Source of the DNA: Amycolatopsis thermoflava N1165
Lineage (GTDB): Bacteria > Actinomycetota > Actinomycetes > Mycobacteriales > Pseudonocardiaceae
NCBI RefSeq assembly: GCF_000473265.1
Contig: NZ_KI421511.1
Location: 8,406,415 to 8,470,414, forward strand
Direction of reading: 5' to 3'
Length of the DNA: 64,000 nt
In this document: positions 18,255 to 25,993 of the stretch, piece by piece
How positions within the stretch are numbered: position 1 is the first letter of the stretch
Layout: every line of letters begins with the position of its first letter
Made by a program: the position numbers and the translations under genes
The notes under the pieces: generated by a model
Seen by the model: only the letters and a program-made list of their open reading frames with translations
What the model was told of the DNA's origin: nothing
Databases searched by the model: none

Positions 18255-19775
18255 TCAGGAAAGCTCGTCGACGAGCCGGTCGCCACGGTCGGCCTGGTGT
18301 TCGGGGAGCGTGCCGAGGCGGTGGCGGCCCCGGAGTCGGAACCACGCCAGGCCGATCGCGGCGACGATCCCGATGAAGATCAGGGCCATCCAGCGCAGCA
18401 CCCCGCCGCCGTAGATCTGCTCGCGCGGCCACGCCAGGTTCACGGACATCCCGGCGCCCCACAGCACGGCGACGACGTTGACCGGGAGCCCGAACCGCCC
18501 GAGCGAGAAGTGACCGCCCGCGTCCCGGCCCGACCACCCGCCACGCAGCCGCTTGACCAGCATCGGCACCGTCACCAGCAGGTAGGCCAGGTAGATCATC
18601 ACCACCGCGACGCTGGTGACCGCGGTGAAGATCTGCGGGGTGCCGATGTTGACCAGGAGGATGGCCACCGCGACCGCGCCGATGAGGATCGCCGGGACCA
18701 CCGGGGTGCCGGTCTTGGCGTTGATCCGGGCCAGCCGCACCCCGAACGGCAGCGCGTTGTCGCGGGCCATCGCGAACATCAGCCGGATGCCGGCGGTGTG
18801 CACGGCCAGCGCGCACACCGTGATGGCGACGACGATGCAGCACAGGAACACCTTGCCCAGCGGCCCGCCGAGCACCTGCAGCACGATCAGCTGCAGCCCG
18901 CCCGACGACGTGCCCAGCCGCGGATCGGCCAGGTCGGGCGCGGCCATGATGGCGAACAGCAGGATCAGCCCGCCGATCACGAACGACGCGATGACCGCGC
19001 GCAGGATCGCCACCGGCGCGGTGCGCCGCGGGTTGACCGTTTCCTCGCCGAGTGAGCTCGCCGTGTCGAAGCCGTACATGACGTAGGCGGAGGCGATCGC
19101 GGCCACCAGGAACACGCCGGCGTAGCCGCCGGTGTGCCCCTCGCCGAGCCCGTGCGTGTCGACGAAGACACCGGGGCCGCGCACCACGTTCACGGCGAGG
19201 ATGACGACCAGCAGGACCGCGGCGATCAGCTCGATGAACACGCCGATGCTGTTGATGCGCGCCATCAGCTTCACGCCGAAGGCGTTGACCAGCGTGGTGA
19301 ACAGGATCAGCACCGCGCCCCAGATCACCGCGGAGATCCCGAAGTCGTGCGCGCCGCTGCCGTCGCCGACCAGCTGGAAGCCGGACCACAGCTGCGGCAG
19401 CGTGACCTGGTAGGCCAGCACCACACTGGCCAGGGTGACCACGGAGGCGGTGAACATCATCCAGCCGGCCAGCCACGACGTGGTGGGACCGGCGAGTCTC
19501 TTCGACCAGTTGTAGACCGAACCGGCGACCGGGTAGCGGGCGGCCAGCTCGGCGAAGCACAGTGCCACCGCGATCTGCCCGACGAAGACCATCGGCCAGG
19601 ACCACCAGTAGGCCGGCCCGCCGGTGCCGAAGCCGAAGTAGAACAGCTGGAACGTGCCGGTGAGGATGGAGATGTAGCTGACCCCGGCGGCGAAACTCGC
19701 GAACTTGCCGATGCTGCGGTCGAGGGACTGCCGGTACCCGAACTCGGACAGTCCGTGGTCGTTGCTGGTGCTCAC
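18255..19775 (-). CDS. APC-superfamily amino acid/amine permease
   Basis: A 506-residue transporter with about 12 membrane helices. It has the APC start region ([20 protein letters not shown]) and the [15 protein letters not shown] motif of amino-acid/GABA/choline-type permeases of the ACT subfamily. Located between betB and betA, 11 bp from betA, it is probably the choline or related amine importer of the operon (inference). GTG start with GAGGAGG. Confidence 0.85.
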   Translation of the reverse strand: MSTSNDHGLSEFGYRQSLDRSIGKFASFAAGVSYISILTGTFQLFYFGFGTGGPAYWWSWPMVFVGQIAVALCFAELAARYPVAGSVYNWSKRLAGPTTSWLAGWMMFTASVVTLASVVLAYQVTLPQLWSGFQLVGDGSGAHDFGISAVIWGAVLILFTTLVNAFGVKLMARINSIGVFIELIAAVLLVVILAVNVVRGPGVFVDTHGLGEGHTGGYAGVFLVAAIASAYVMYGFDTASSLGEETVNPRRTAPVAILRAVIASFVIGGLILLFAIMAAPDLADPRLGTSSGGLQLIVLQVLGGPLGKVFLCCIVVAITVCALAVHTAGIRLMFAMARDNALPFGVRLARINAKTGTPVVPAILIGAVAVAILLVNIGTPQIFTAVTSVAVVMIYLAYLLVTVPMLVKRLRGGWSGRDAGGHFSLGRFGLPVNVVAVLWGAGMSVNLAWPREQIYGGGVLRWMALIFIGIVAAIGLAWFRLRGRHRLGTLPEHQADRGDRLVDELS

Positions 19776-19820
19776 GCGCGCCTCCTCTTCAGTACTGCGG
19801 CGTGGAGAGGGGAGTCCCGG

Positions 19821-21290
19821 TCAGCCCTTGAACCAGTGCTGCGGCCGGGGATCGATGTTGTGGTAGATGTGCTTGGTCTCGCGGTACTCGTGCAGGCCGG
19901 ACGGGCCCAGTTCGCGGCCGATGCCGGACTTGCCGAAGCCGCCCCACTCCGCCTGCGGCAGGTACGGGTGGTAGTCGTTGATCCAGACCGTGCCGTGGCG
20001 CAGCGCCCCGGCCACGCGCTGGGCGCGGCCGGCGTCGGAGGTCCACACCGCGCCGGCGAGTCCGTAGTCGGTGTCGTTGGCCAGCTCGACGGCCTCCGCC
20101 TCGGTGCCGAACCGTTCCACCGTGACAACCGGGCCGAACACTTCCTCGCGCACCACGGCCATGTCGCGGGTGCAGTCGCTGAACACCGTGGGCCGGAGGA
20201 AGAAACCGTTGCGCAGCGCGGGATCTTCGGGTCGCGTGCCGCCGGCGCGCAGGGTGGCGCCGTCGGCGATCGCCCCGGCGATGTAACCCTCGACCTTCGC
20301 GCGGTGCTGCTCGGAGATGAGCGGACCGCACTCGGTGTCCGGGTCGAGCCCGTTGCCCAGCCGGATCCGCTCGGCGCGCCGGGCGAGCTCGTCGACGAAC
20401 CGGTCGTGGATCCCGTCCTGCACGATCAGCCGCGCGCCCGCCGAACAGACCTGTCCGGAGTGGACGAACGCGGCGTTGAGGGCGTGGTCGACGGCGGTGT
20501 CGAAGTCGGCGTCGTCGAAGACCACGTTGGGGTTCTTGCCGCCGAGTTCCAGCGCCACCCGGCGGACGCCGCGCGCCGCGGCGGCCATGATCTTCTCGCC
20601 GGTCGCCAGCCCGCCGGTGAACGACACCAGGTCGACCCCGGGGTGCTCGACCATCGCCGCGCCGACCGCGCCCGGGCCGAGCAGCAGGTTCACCACGCCC
20701 GGCGGCACACCGGCCTCCTCGGCGAGCGCGACGAGCCGGATGGTGGTCAGCGGGGTGAGCTCGCTCGGCTTGAGCACCATCGTGTTCCCCGCCGCCAGCG
20801 CCGGGGCGATCTTCCAGGAGATCTGCAGCAGCGGGTAGTTCCACGGGGCGATCAGCGCGCAGACACCCACCGGCTCGTGCACGACCCGGCTGATCGCGGC
20901 CGGGCTGCCGGTGTCCACCACGCGCCCGGCTTCCTGCGCGATCGCCGCGGCGTAGTAGCGGAACACGGCGACCACGTCGTCGACGTCGATGCGTCCCTCG
21001 GCGAGGGTCTTGCCGGTGTCGAGGGTTTCCGTGCGGGCGATGTCCTCGCGGTCGCGGACCAGCAGGTCGGCGATGCGGCGGAGCAGTTCGGCGCGCTCGC
21101 CCGCGGTGGTGCGGCGCCACCGCGAGCCGGGGCGGAACGCCGCTCGCGCGGCGGTGACGGCCCGGTCCACGTCCTCCGGGCCGGCGACGGCGACCGTCTG
21201 GATGACGGAGGCGTCGTAGGGGTTGCGGACGTCGGTGCGGGACCCGTCGCGCCCCTCGGTCCAGTTCCCGTCGATGTACAGGTCCTTCAT
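19821..21290 (-). CDS. betB: Betaine aldehyde dehydrogenase
   Basis: A 489-residue NAD(P)-dependent aldehyde dehydrogenase converting betaine aldehyde to glycine betaine. It has the catalytic Glu in LELGGKNPNVVF, nucleophile Cys282 in SGQVCSAGAR, the NAD-binding FTGGLATGEKIM segment and EEVFGPVVTV. Start ATG at 21290 with AAAGGG; an in-frame ATG further upstream would read through the operator region. First gene of the bet operon, divergent from the BetI-like repressor. Substrate is inferred from betA and betI neighbours. Confidence 0.88.
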   Translation of the reverse strand: MKDLYIDGNWTEGRDGSRTDVRNPYDASVIQTVAVAGPEDVDRAVTAARAAFRPGSRWRRTTAGERAELLRRIADLLVRDREDIARTETLDTGKTLAEGRIDVDDVVAVFRYYAAAIAQEAGRVVDTGSPAAISRVVHEPVGVCALIAPWNYPLLQISWKIAPALAAGNTMVLKPSELTPLTTIRLVALAEEAGVPPGVVNLLLGPGAVGAAMVEHPGVDLVSFTGGLATGEKIMAAAARGVRRVALELGGKNPNVVFDDADFDTAVDHALNAAFVHSGQVCSAGARLIVQDGIHDRFVDELARRAERIRLGNGLDPDTECGPLISEQHRAKVEGYIAGAIADGATLRAGGTRPEDPALRNGFFLRPTVFSDCTRDMAVVREEVFGPVVTVERFGTEAEAVELANDTDYGLAGAVWTSDAGRAQRVAGALRHGTVWINDYHPYLPQAEWGGFGKSGIGRELGPSGLHEYRETKHIYHNIDPRPQHWFKG

Positions 21291-21351
21291 GAGCCCTTTC
21301 CGATGCGGTAGCGGGCAACGCCGGCGCGGGGAATGTGATGCGCGGCACGTC

Positions 21352-21382
21352 AGTGCGTACATTTGTACATGAGAGTGCGTAC
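21352..21382. promoter_or_regulatory. Tandem BetI-type operator region
   Basis: Between betB and the TetR/BetI gene lies a perfect palindrome GTACA-TT-TGTAC (21357-21368). The 9-mer AGTGCGTAC occurs at 21352-21360 and again at 21374-21382, exactly 22 bp (two DNA turns) apart. This is the arrangement expected for two repressor dimers on one face of the DNA, covering both divergent promoters. Confidence 0.55.
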
Positions 21383-21439
21383 GGATGTCCATACTCGTCG
21401 GCTACGATCGTGTTAACCGGGAGTATTCGCAGGTGAGGG

Positions 21440-22027
21440 GTGTGCGCGGTGGTGTCAGGGCAGGCGGCCGGATCGCGCCGGCAGCGTCCCAACGATCCCG
21501 GACGGCGCACGAAGATCGCGCGCGCCGCCATCGACGTGGTGGCCGAGCGGGGAATCGACGGGCTTACCCACCGGGCGGTCGCCGCGGCCGCGGGGGTGCC
21601 GCTGGGCTCGACGACGTACCACTTCCGGACGCTGGACGACCTGCTCGAGGTCGCGCTGAGCCAGGCGGCCGAGGACAACGTCCGCCGCCTGCGGGAGTGG
21701 GAGCGCGGCGTGCCGCCGGACGCGGACTTCGCGGGCGCGCTGGCGGAGCTGGTGATGCGGTACGTGCGGGACGAGGGGCCGCACACGGTGGTCGAGTACG
21801 ACCTCTACGTGGCGGCCATGCACCGCCCCCGGTTGCGCCCGGTGAGCGCGGCGTGGGACGACGCGCTGATCGAGCTGTTCGGCTCCCGGACGGACCCGCT
21901 GACCGGGCGCCTGCTCGCCGGACTGTTCTGCGGTCTGCTGATGCAGTTGGCGATCGCGGACGGCACGCCCTCTACTTCGGACATCGAGGCGCTGTTCCGC
22001 CGCGCGATCGCCGGTCCTGCCTGCTGA
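21440..22027 (+). CDS. betI: TetR family regulator, BetI-like
   Basis: A 195-residue TetR protein. The HTH reads TKIARAAIDVVAERGIDGLT, then HRAVAAAAGVPLGSTTYHF, the GxxxGSTTYHF form typical of BetI-like members. Divergence from the bet operon supports a choline-responsive repressor role. The GTG at 21440 follows AGGTGAGGGG; a GTG a few codons later is also possible. Its stop lies 17 bp before the first palindrome of the large repeat array. Confidence 0.72.
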   Translation: MCAVVSGQAAGSRRQRPNDPGRRTKIARAAIDVVAERGIDGLTHRAVAAAAGVPLGSTTYHFRTLDDLLEVALSQAAEDNVRRLREWERGVPPDADFAGALAELVMRYVRDEGPHTVVEYDLYVAAMHRPRLRPVSAAWDDALIELFGSRTDPLTGRLLAGLFCGLLMQLAIADGTPSTSDIEALFRRAIAGPAC

Positions 22028-22044
22028 GCCTTTTCCGGCCGGCG

Positions 22045-22922
22045 ATGAATGGACCGTTCATCGAGGCACGATTGGTCGGCCCCGCAGACCTATGAACGGA
22101 CCATTCATCGGGGTGCGACATGCCCACTCGCTCGGAGGCATGAGTGGACCGTTCATCCAGCCGCGACAGATCCCATGGCGGCGGTATGAGCGGATCATTC
22201 ATCAAGCCATGACATGCTGACCGGCTCCCAAGGGATGAATGGACCGTTCATCGCGGCGCCGCCGGCGCACCCGTTCGCGAAGGAGTGAACGGGTCGTTCA
22301 TCGACGCGCGACTGGCCCACCGGCGAATCGATGAACGTACCGTTCATCGGGGCGCGACATGCTCAGCCACTCGCGAAGGCATGAACGGGCCGTTCATCCA
22401 TCCACCACAGACCGCGTGGCGGCAGCATCAACGGGCCAATCATCGAGCCATGACATGCTGACCCGCTCTCAAGGGGTGAATGGACCGTTCATCGCGGCGC
22501 CACCGGCGCACCCGTTCGCGAAGGAGTGAACGGGTCGTTCATCGACGCGCGACTGGGCCACCGGTGAACCGATGAACGAACCATTCATCGGGGCGCGAGA
22601 TGCCCACCGGCTCGAAGGCATGAACGGACCGTTCATCCACCCACCACAGACCTCGCGGTGGCAGCATGAACGGACCATTCATCAAGCCATGACATGCTGA
22701 CCTGCTCTCAAGGGATGAATGGACCGTTCATCGCGGCGCCACCGGCCCATCCACTCGCGAAGGCGTGAACCGGTCATTCATCGACGCGCGACTGGCCCAC
22801 CGCCGAACCGATGAACGGACCATTCATCGAGGCGCCACCGGTCCACCCACTCGCGAAGGGATGAACGGACCGTTCATCCACGACCACAGACCCCGTCATC
22901 GCGGCATGAATGGGCCGTTCAT
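22045..22922. repeat. Array of 19 copies of a 17-bp palindrome with ~240-bp higher-order period
   Basis: Nineteen copies of consensus ATGAACGGACCGTTCAT (perfect palindrome about a central base) start at 22045, 22092, 22140, 22186, 22235, 22285, 22331, 22381, 22427, 22476, 22526, 22572, 22620, 22666, 22715, 22765, 22811, 22861 and 22906. Spacing is 45-50 bp. The intervening ~30-bp sequences are not unique: they repeat every five units (copies at 22235, 22476 and 22715 are followed by nearly the same spacer, 239-241 bp apart). Copy 22427 is the most degenerate. The array fills the gap between the converging betI-like and ferredoxin reductase genes, and the last copy supplies the reductase stop codon. 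Function unknown; protein-binding sites are the simplest reading. Confidence 0.9.
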
Positions 22923-24082
22923 ACCGGCTCCGGAGCGGCGGCGCGCAGCTCGCGGCGCCAGCGGCCGAACACCTTCGGCTGGTTCATCGCGAACACGGCC
23001 ACCGGACGGTCGCCCCGCCGGAACACGGCGCTGAACCGGCGCGCGGCCGGGTCGCCGTCGACGACCTCCATCCGGTCGCCGTCGCGGCGGTGGCCCGCGA
23101 ACTGCAGGCGCGCCCCGTACTGATCGGACCAGAAGTAGGGCGCGCGCGGGCTGGGCAGCTGCTCCTGACCGAGCAGGGTCGCCGCGGCGGTGGCCGGTTG
23201 CTCGAGCGCGTTGGTCCAGTGTTCGAGCCGGATCTCGGCGCCGGCGAACGGGTTGTGCGACACCGCGCAGTCGCCGACCGCCACCACCGACGGGATGCCG
23301 GTCGCGCACCGGGCGTCCGTCCGCACGCCCCGCTCCGCGTCCAAACCGGACCCGGCCAGCCACTCGGTGTTCGGCACCGCGCCGACCCCCACGACCACGA
23401 CGTCCGCAGCCAGTTCGCGGCCGTCGGTCAGGTGCACCGACCGCACCCGGTCCGCGCCGGTCAGCCCGGCCACGCCGACGCCGGTGATCAGCTCGACCCC
23501 GTGCTCGCCGTGCAGCGCCGCGCACACGCCGCCCAGCTCGGCGCCGAGCGGTCCGGCGAGCGGCACGGCCTGCTGCTCGACCACCGTGACCGCCAGGCCG
23601 AGCCCGCGGGCGGTCGAGGCCACCTCGGCGCCGATGAACCCGGCCCCGATCACCACCAGCCGCGCGCCCGCAACAAGCTCCGCCCGCAGCGCGATCGCGT
23701 CGTCCAGGGTGCGCAGGGTGTGCACACCGGCGAGCGGCGAGCCCGGCAGGCGGCGGGCCCGCGCGCCGGTCGCCAGGACCACGCCGTCGCAGACGATCCG
23801 CTCGCCCGAGTCGAGCACGATCGTCCGCAGCGCCGGGTCCAGGGCCACGGCCCGCGCGCCCAGGCGCCAGTCCACGTCCAGGGCCTCGTCGTCGCTCTCC
23901 AGCGCCAGCTCGGCCGCGGACATCGTGCCCGCGAGGAACTCCTTCGACAGCGGCGGCCGGTCGTAGGGCCGGTGCGGCTCGTCGCCGACGACGACCACCC
24001 GCCCGTCGAAGCCGGCCTCCCGCAGCGCGCGCGCCGTGGACAGGCCGGCCAGCGACGCGCCGGCGATGGCGATCACGCGCAT
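22919..24082 (-). CDS. FAD-dependent ferredoxin reductase (Rieske oxygenase reductase type)
   Basis: A 387-residue flavoprotein of the oxygenase-coupled NADH-ferredoxin reductase family. It has the FAD site IAGASLAGLSTARALREAGF, PYDRPPLSKEFL, the NAD(P) site LVVIGAGFIGAEVASTARGL, the GVGAVPNTEWL segment, and VVAVGDCA. It passes electrons from NAD(P)H to a Rieske ferredoxin, encoded directly upstream with a one-base TGATG overlap. In this region the likely end acceptor is the betaine-type Rieske oxygenase at 40257; that pairing is inference. Its TGA stop is formed by the last palindrome of the repeat array. Confidence 0.85.
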   Translation of the reverse strand: MRVIAIAGASLAGLSTARALREAGFDGRVVVVGDEPHRPYDRPPLSKEFLAGTMSAAELALESDDEALDVDWRLGARAVALDPALRTIVLDSGERIVCDGVVLATGARARRLPGSPLAGVHTLRTLDDAIALRAELVAGARLVVIGAGFIGAEVASTARGLGLAVTVVEQQAVPLAGPLGAELGGVCAALHGEHGVELITGVGVAGLTGADRVRSVHLTDGRELAADVVVVGVGAVPNTEWLAGSGLDAERGVRTDARCATGIPSVVAVGDCAVSHNPFAGAEIRLEHWTNALEQPATAAATLLGQEQLPSPRAPYFWSDQYGARLQFAGHRRDGDRMEVVDGDPAARRFSAVFRRGDRPVAVFAMNQPKVFGRWRRELRAAAPEPV

Positions 24083-24402
24083 CAGACCCCCATCCGCTGC
24101 GGCGCGTTGACGTTGACGTAGATCTGCCCGTCGACCACGACGACCTCGTGCGTGCGCACCGGCTTCTTGGCCGGGGGCCCGCTCGGCATTCCGGTGCGCA
24201 GGTCGAAGCAGGCGGCGTGCAAGGGGCACTCCACCGCGCAGCCGTCCAGCCAGCCGTCGGCCAGCGAGGCGTCCTGGTGGGTGCAGGTGTCGTCGATCGC
24301 GTACAGCGTGCCGTCGACGTTGAACACCGCGATCGGCACTTCGGCTTCGATGCGGACGGCTTCGCCGACGGGGAGGTCCTGGAGAGCGCAGACGGGAATC
24401 AT
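24082..24402 (-). CDS. Rieske [2Fe-2S] ferredoxin
   Basis: A 106-residue soluble Rieske ferredoxin. The cluster ligands are CTH (around residues 39-41) and CPLH (around 59-62), separated by DASLADGWLDGCAVE. It shuttles single electrons between the reductase encoded next and a terminal oxygenase. The ATG at 24402 gives the standard family length. A perfect inverted repeat overlaps the promoter, and an IclR-type gene is divergent. Confidence 0.88.
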   Translation of the reverse strand: MIPVCALQDLPVGEAVRIEAEVPIAVFNVDGTLYAIDDTCTHQDASLADGWLDGCAVECPLHAACFDLRTGMPSGPPAKKPVRTHEVVVVDGQIYVNVNAPQRMGV

Positions 24403-24413
24403 GAGGCGGCTCC

Positions 24414-24430
24414 GTTGTGTAATGCACAAC
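24414..24430. promoter_or_regulatory. Candidate IclR operator upstream of the Rieske ferredoxin
   Basis: GTTGTG-TAATG-CACAAC has perfect 6-bp arms, 12 bp upstream of the ferredoxin start. IclR regulators typically bind inverted repeats of about this size, and an IclR gene (now frameshifted) is divergent. Confidence 0.5.
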
Positions 24431-24522
24431 TACACGTGCTATCCGCAACAGAGTGCGGCAGTGCGGGGGGAGCGGTCAAGGCCTGGAAGTGGGAAATTGT
24501 GTCATGTGAGTAGAGTTGCGGT

Positions 24523-25312
24523 ATGCGGAACAACGAGCGCTCTACGAACGGGTCCGCGAGTCAGGTCCAGTCGGTGGACCGGGCGATCGCCATCCTGGAC
24601 ATCCTGGCCAGACGGGGCGAGGCCGGCGTCACCGAGATCGCCCAGGAACTGGACGTGCACAAATCCACCGCGTTCCGCCTCGTCGGCGCGCTCGAGGCGT
24701 GGCAGCTGGTGGAACAGGTCAGCGAGCGCGGCAAGTACCGCCTCGGGTTCGGCATCGTGCGCCTGGCCGGCGCCACCACGGCCCGGCTCGACCTGTCGCG
24801 GGAGAGCCGCGCGGTGTGCGAGCGGCTCGCCGCGGAACTCGACGAGACCGTGAACGTCGCCGTGGTGGACCAGGGTCAGGCGACCAACATCATGCAGGTG
24901 TACGGCTCGGCGGCGGTGACGGCGCGGAACTGGATCGGCCAGCGCACCCCCGCTGCACGCCACCTCCAGCGGCAAGGTCCTGCTGGCCTGGGCAGGCGAC
25001 GACGACCGGGAGTCCGCGCTGGCCGAGCTGCCCGCGTTCACGCCGAACACCCGCACCGACCGGGACAAGCTCGCCGAGGAGCTCGAGCAGGTCCGCGAGC
25101 GCGGCTGGGCGTGCACCGTGGAGGAGCTGGAGGTCGGCCTCAACGCGGTGGCCGCCCCGATCCGCGCCGCGAACGGGGACGTGATCGCGGCGCTGTCGGT
25201 CTCCGGGCCGGCGTACCGGATGGAGCCGTCGTCCTATCCGGACATCGCGGAGAAGATCGTCGCCGGGGCCGAGGAGATCAGCTTCCGCGTCGGCTACCTC
25301 GGCCCGCGGTGA
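24523..25312 (+). pseudogene. IclR family regulator, frameshifted in a C5 run
   Basis: The first 142 codons encode an IclR HTH (VDRAIAILDILARRGEAGVT, then EIAQELDVHKSTAFRLVGAL) and the start of the effector domain up to NWIGQRTP. The frame is then lost at the run CCCCC (24947-24951). Removing one C restores LHATSSGKVLLAW and the rest of a normal effector domain to VGYLGPR* at 25312, giving a standard length near 262 residues. As it stands the protein would have a nonsense tail ending about 25341. This is either a real null mutation or a homopolymer error. It is divergent from the Rieske ferredoxin operon. Confidence 0.85.
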
Positions 25313-25326
25313 CGGGTGGTCCGCGG

Positions 25327-25992
25327 GTCCGTTGTCCATAGTGCGCGGCGCGGCCGGTTTGCGGGCGTTGCCGGATGGCCGCGTGCCGGTGGAATGCTCG
25401 GGGGCGGGGGCGCCTCGGCATTGTGGCCCGCTCGGTTGTGGCTCGGCGGGGTCCGTTGTCCATAGTGCGCGGCGCGGCCGGTTTGCGGGCGTTGCCGGAT
25501 GGCCGCGTGTCGGCGGAATGCTCGGGGGCGGGGGCGCCTCGGCATTGTGGCCCGCTCGGTTGTGGCTCGGCGGGGTCCGTTGTCCATAGTGCGCGGCGCG
25601 GCCGGTTCGCGGGCGTTGCCGGATGGCCGCGTGCCGGCGGAATGCTCGGGCGCGGCGGTGCCTCGGCATCGCGGCCCGCTCGGGTGCGGCTCGGCGGGGT
25701 CCGTTGTCCATAGTGCGCGGCGCGGCCGGTTTGCGGGCGTTGCCGGATGGCCGCGTGTCGGCGGAATGCTCGGGGGCGGGGGCGCCTCGGCATTGTGGCC
25801 CGCTCGGTTGTGGCTCGGCGGGGTCCGTTGTCCATAGTGCGCGGCGCGGCCGGTTCGCGGGCGTTGCCGGATGGCCGCGTGCCGGCGGAATGCTCGGGCG
25901 CGGCGGTGCCTCGGCATCGCGGCCCGCTCGGGTGCGGCTCGGTGGGTCCGCTGTCCACAGTGCACGGCGCGGCCGGTTCGCGGGCGTCGCGG
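25327..25992. repeat. Tandem array of a 124-bp unit, 5 full copies plus a partial
   Basis: Units beginning GTCCGTTGTCCATAGTGCG start at 25327, 25451, 25575, 25699 and 25823 (exactly 124 bp apart) and 25946 (123 bp; partial, about 47 bp). Two subtypes are visible: A (units 1, 2, 4; containing GGGGGCGGGGGCGCC) and B (units 3 and 5; GGCGCGGCGGTGCC in that place). Because 124 is not divisible by 3, every reading frame changes from unit to unit, so it is not a protein repeat. It fills the gap between the converging iclR and purU genes, beginning 15 bp after one stop and ending at the other. Confidence 0.92.
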
Positions 25993-25993
25993 G

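Noticed and set aside
16585-19605. A single ~1000-residue protein covering betA and antisense of the permease
   Set aside because: Only the part up to 18243 has GMC homology and a ribosome site; the rest is a GC-driven shadow of the permease gene in another frame.
22045-22922. CRISPR array
   Set aside because: Regular repeats and ~30-bp spacers look like CRISPR, but the repeats are only 17 bp and fully palindromic, spacers recur every five units, and there are no cas genes in the window.
22469-23034. Small open frames inside the palindrome array (MNGPFI-type peptides)
   Set aside because: Frames arise from the ATG in each palindrome on either strand, lack ribosome sites, and drift between frames because spacing is 45-50 bp.
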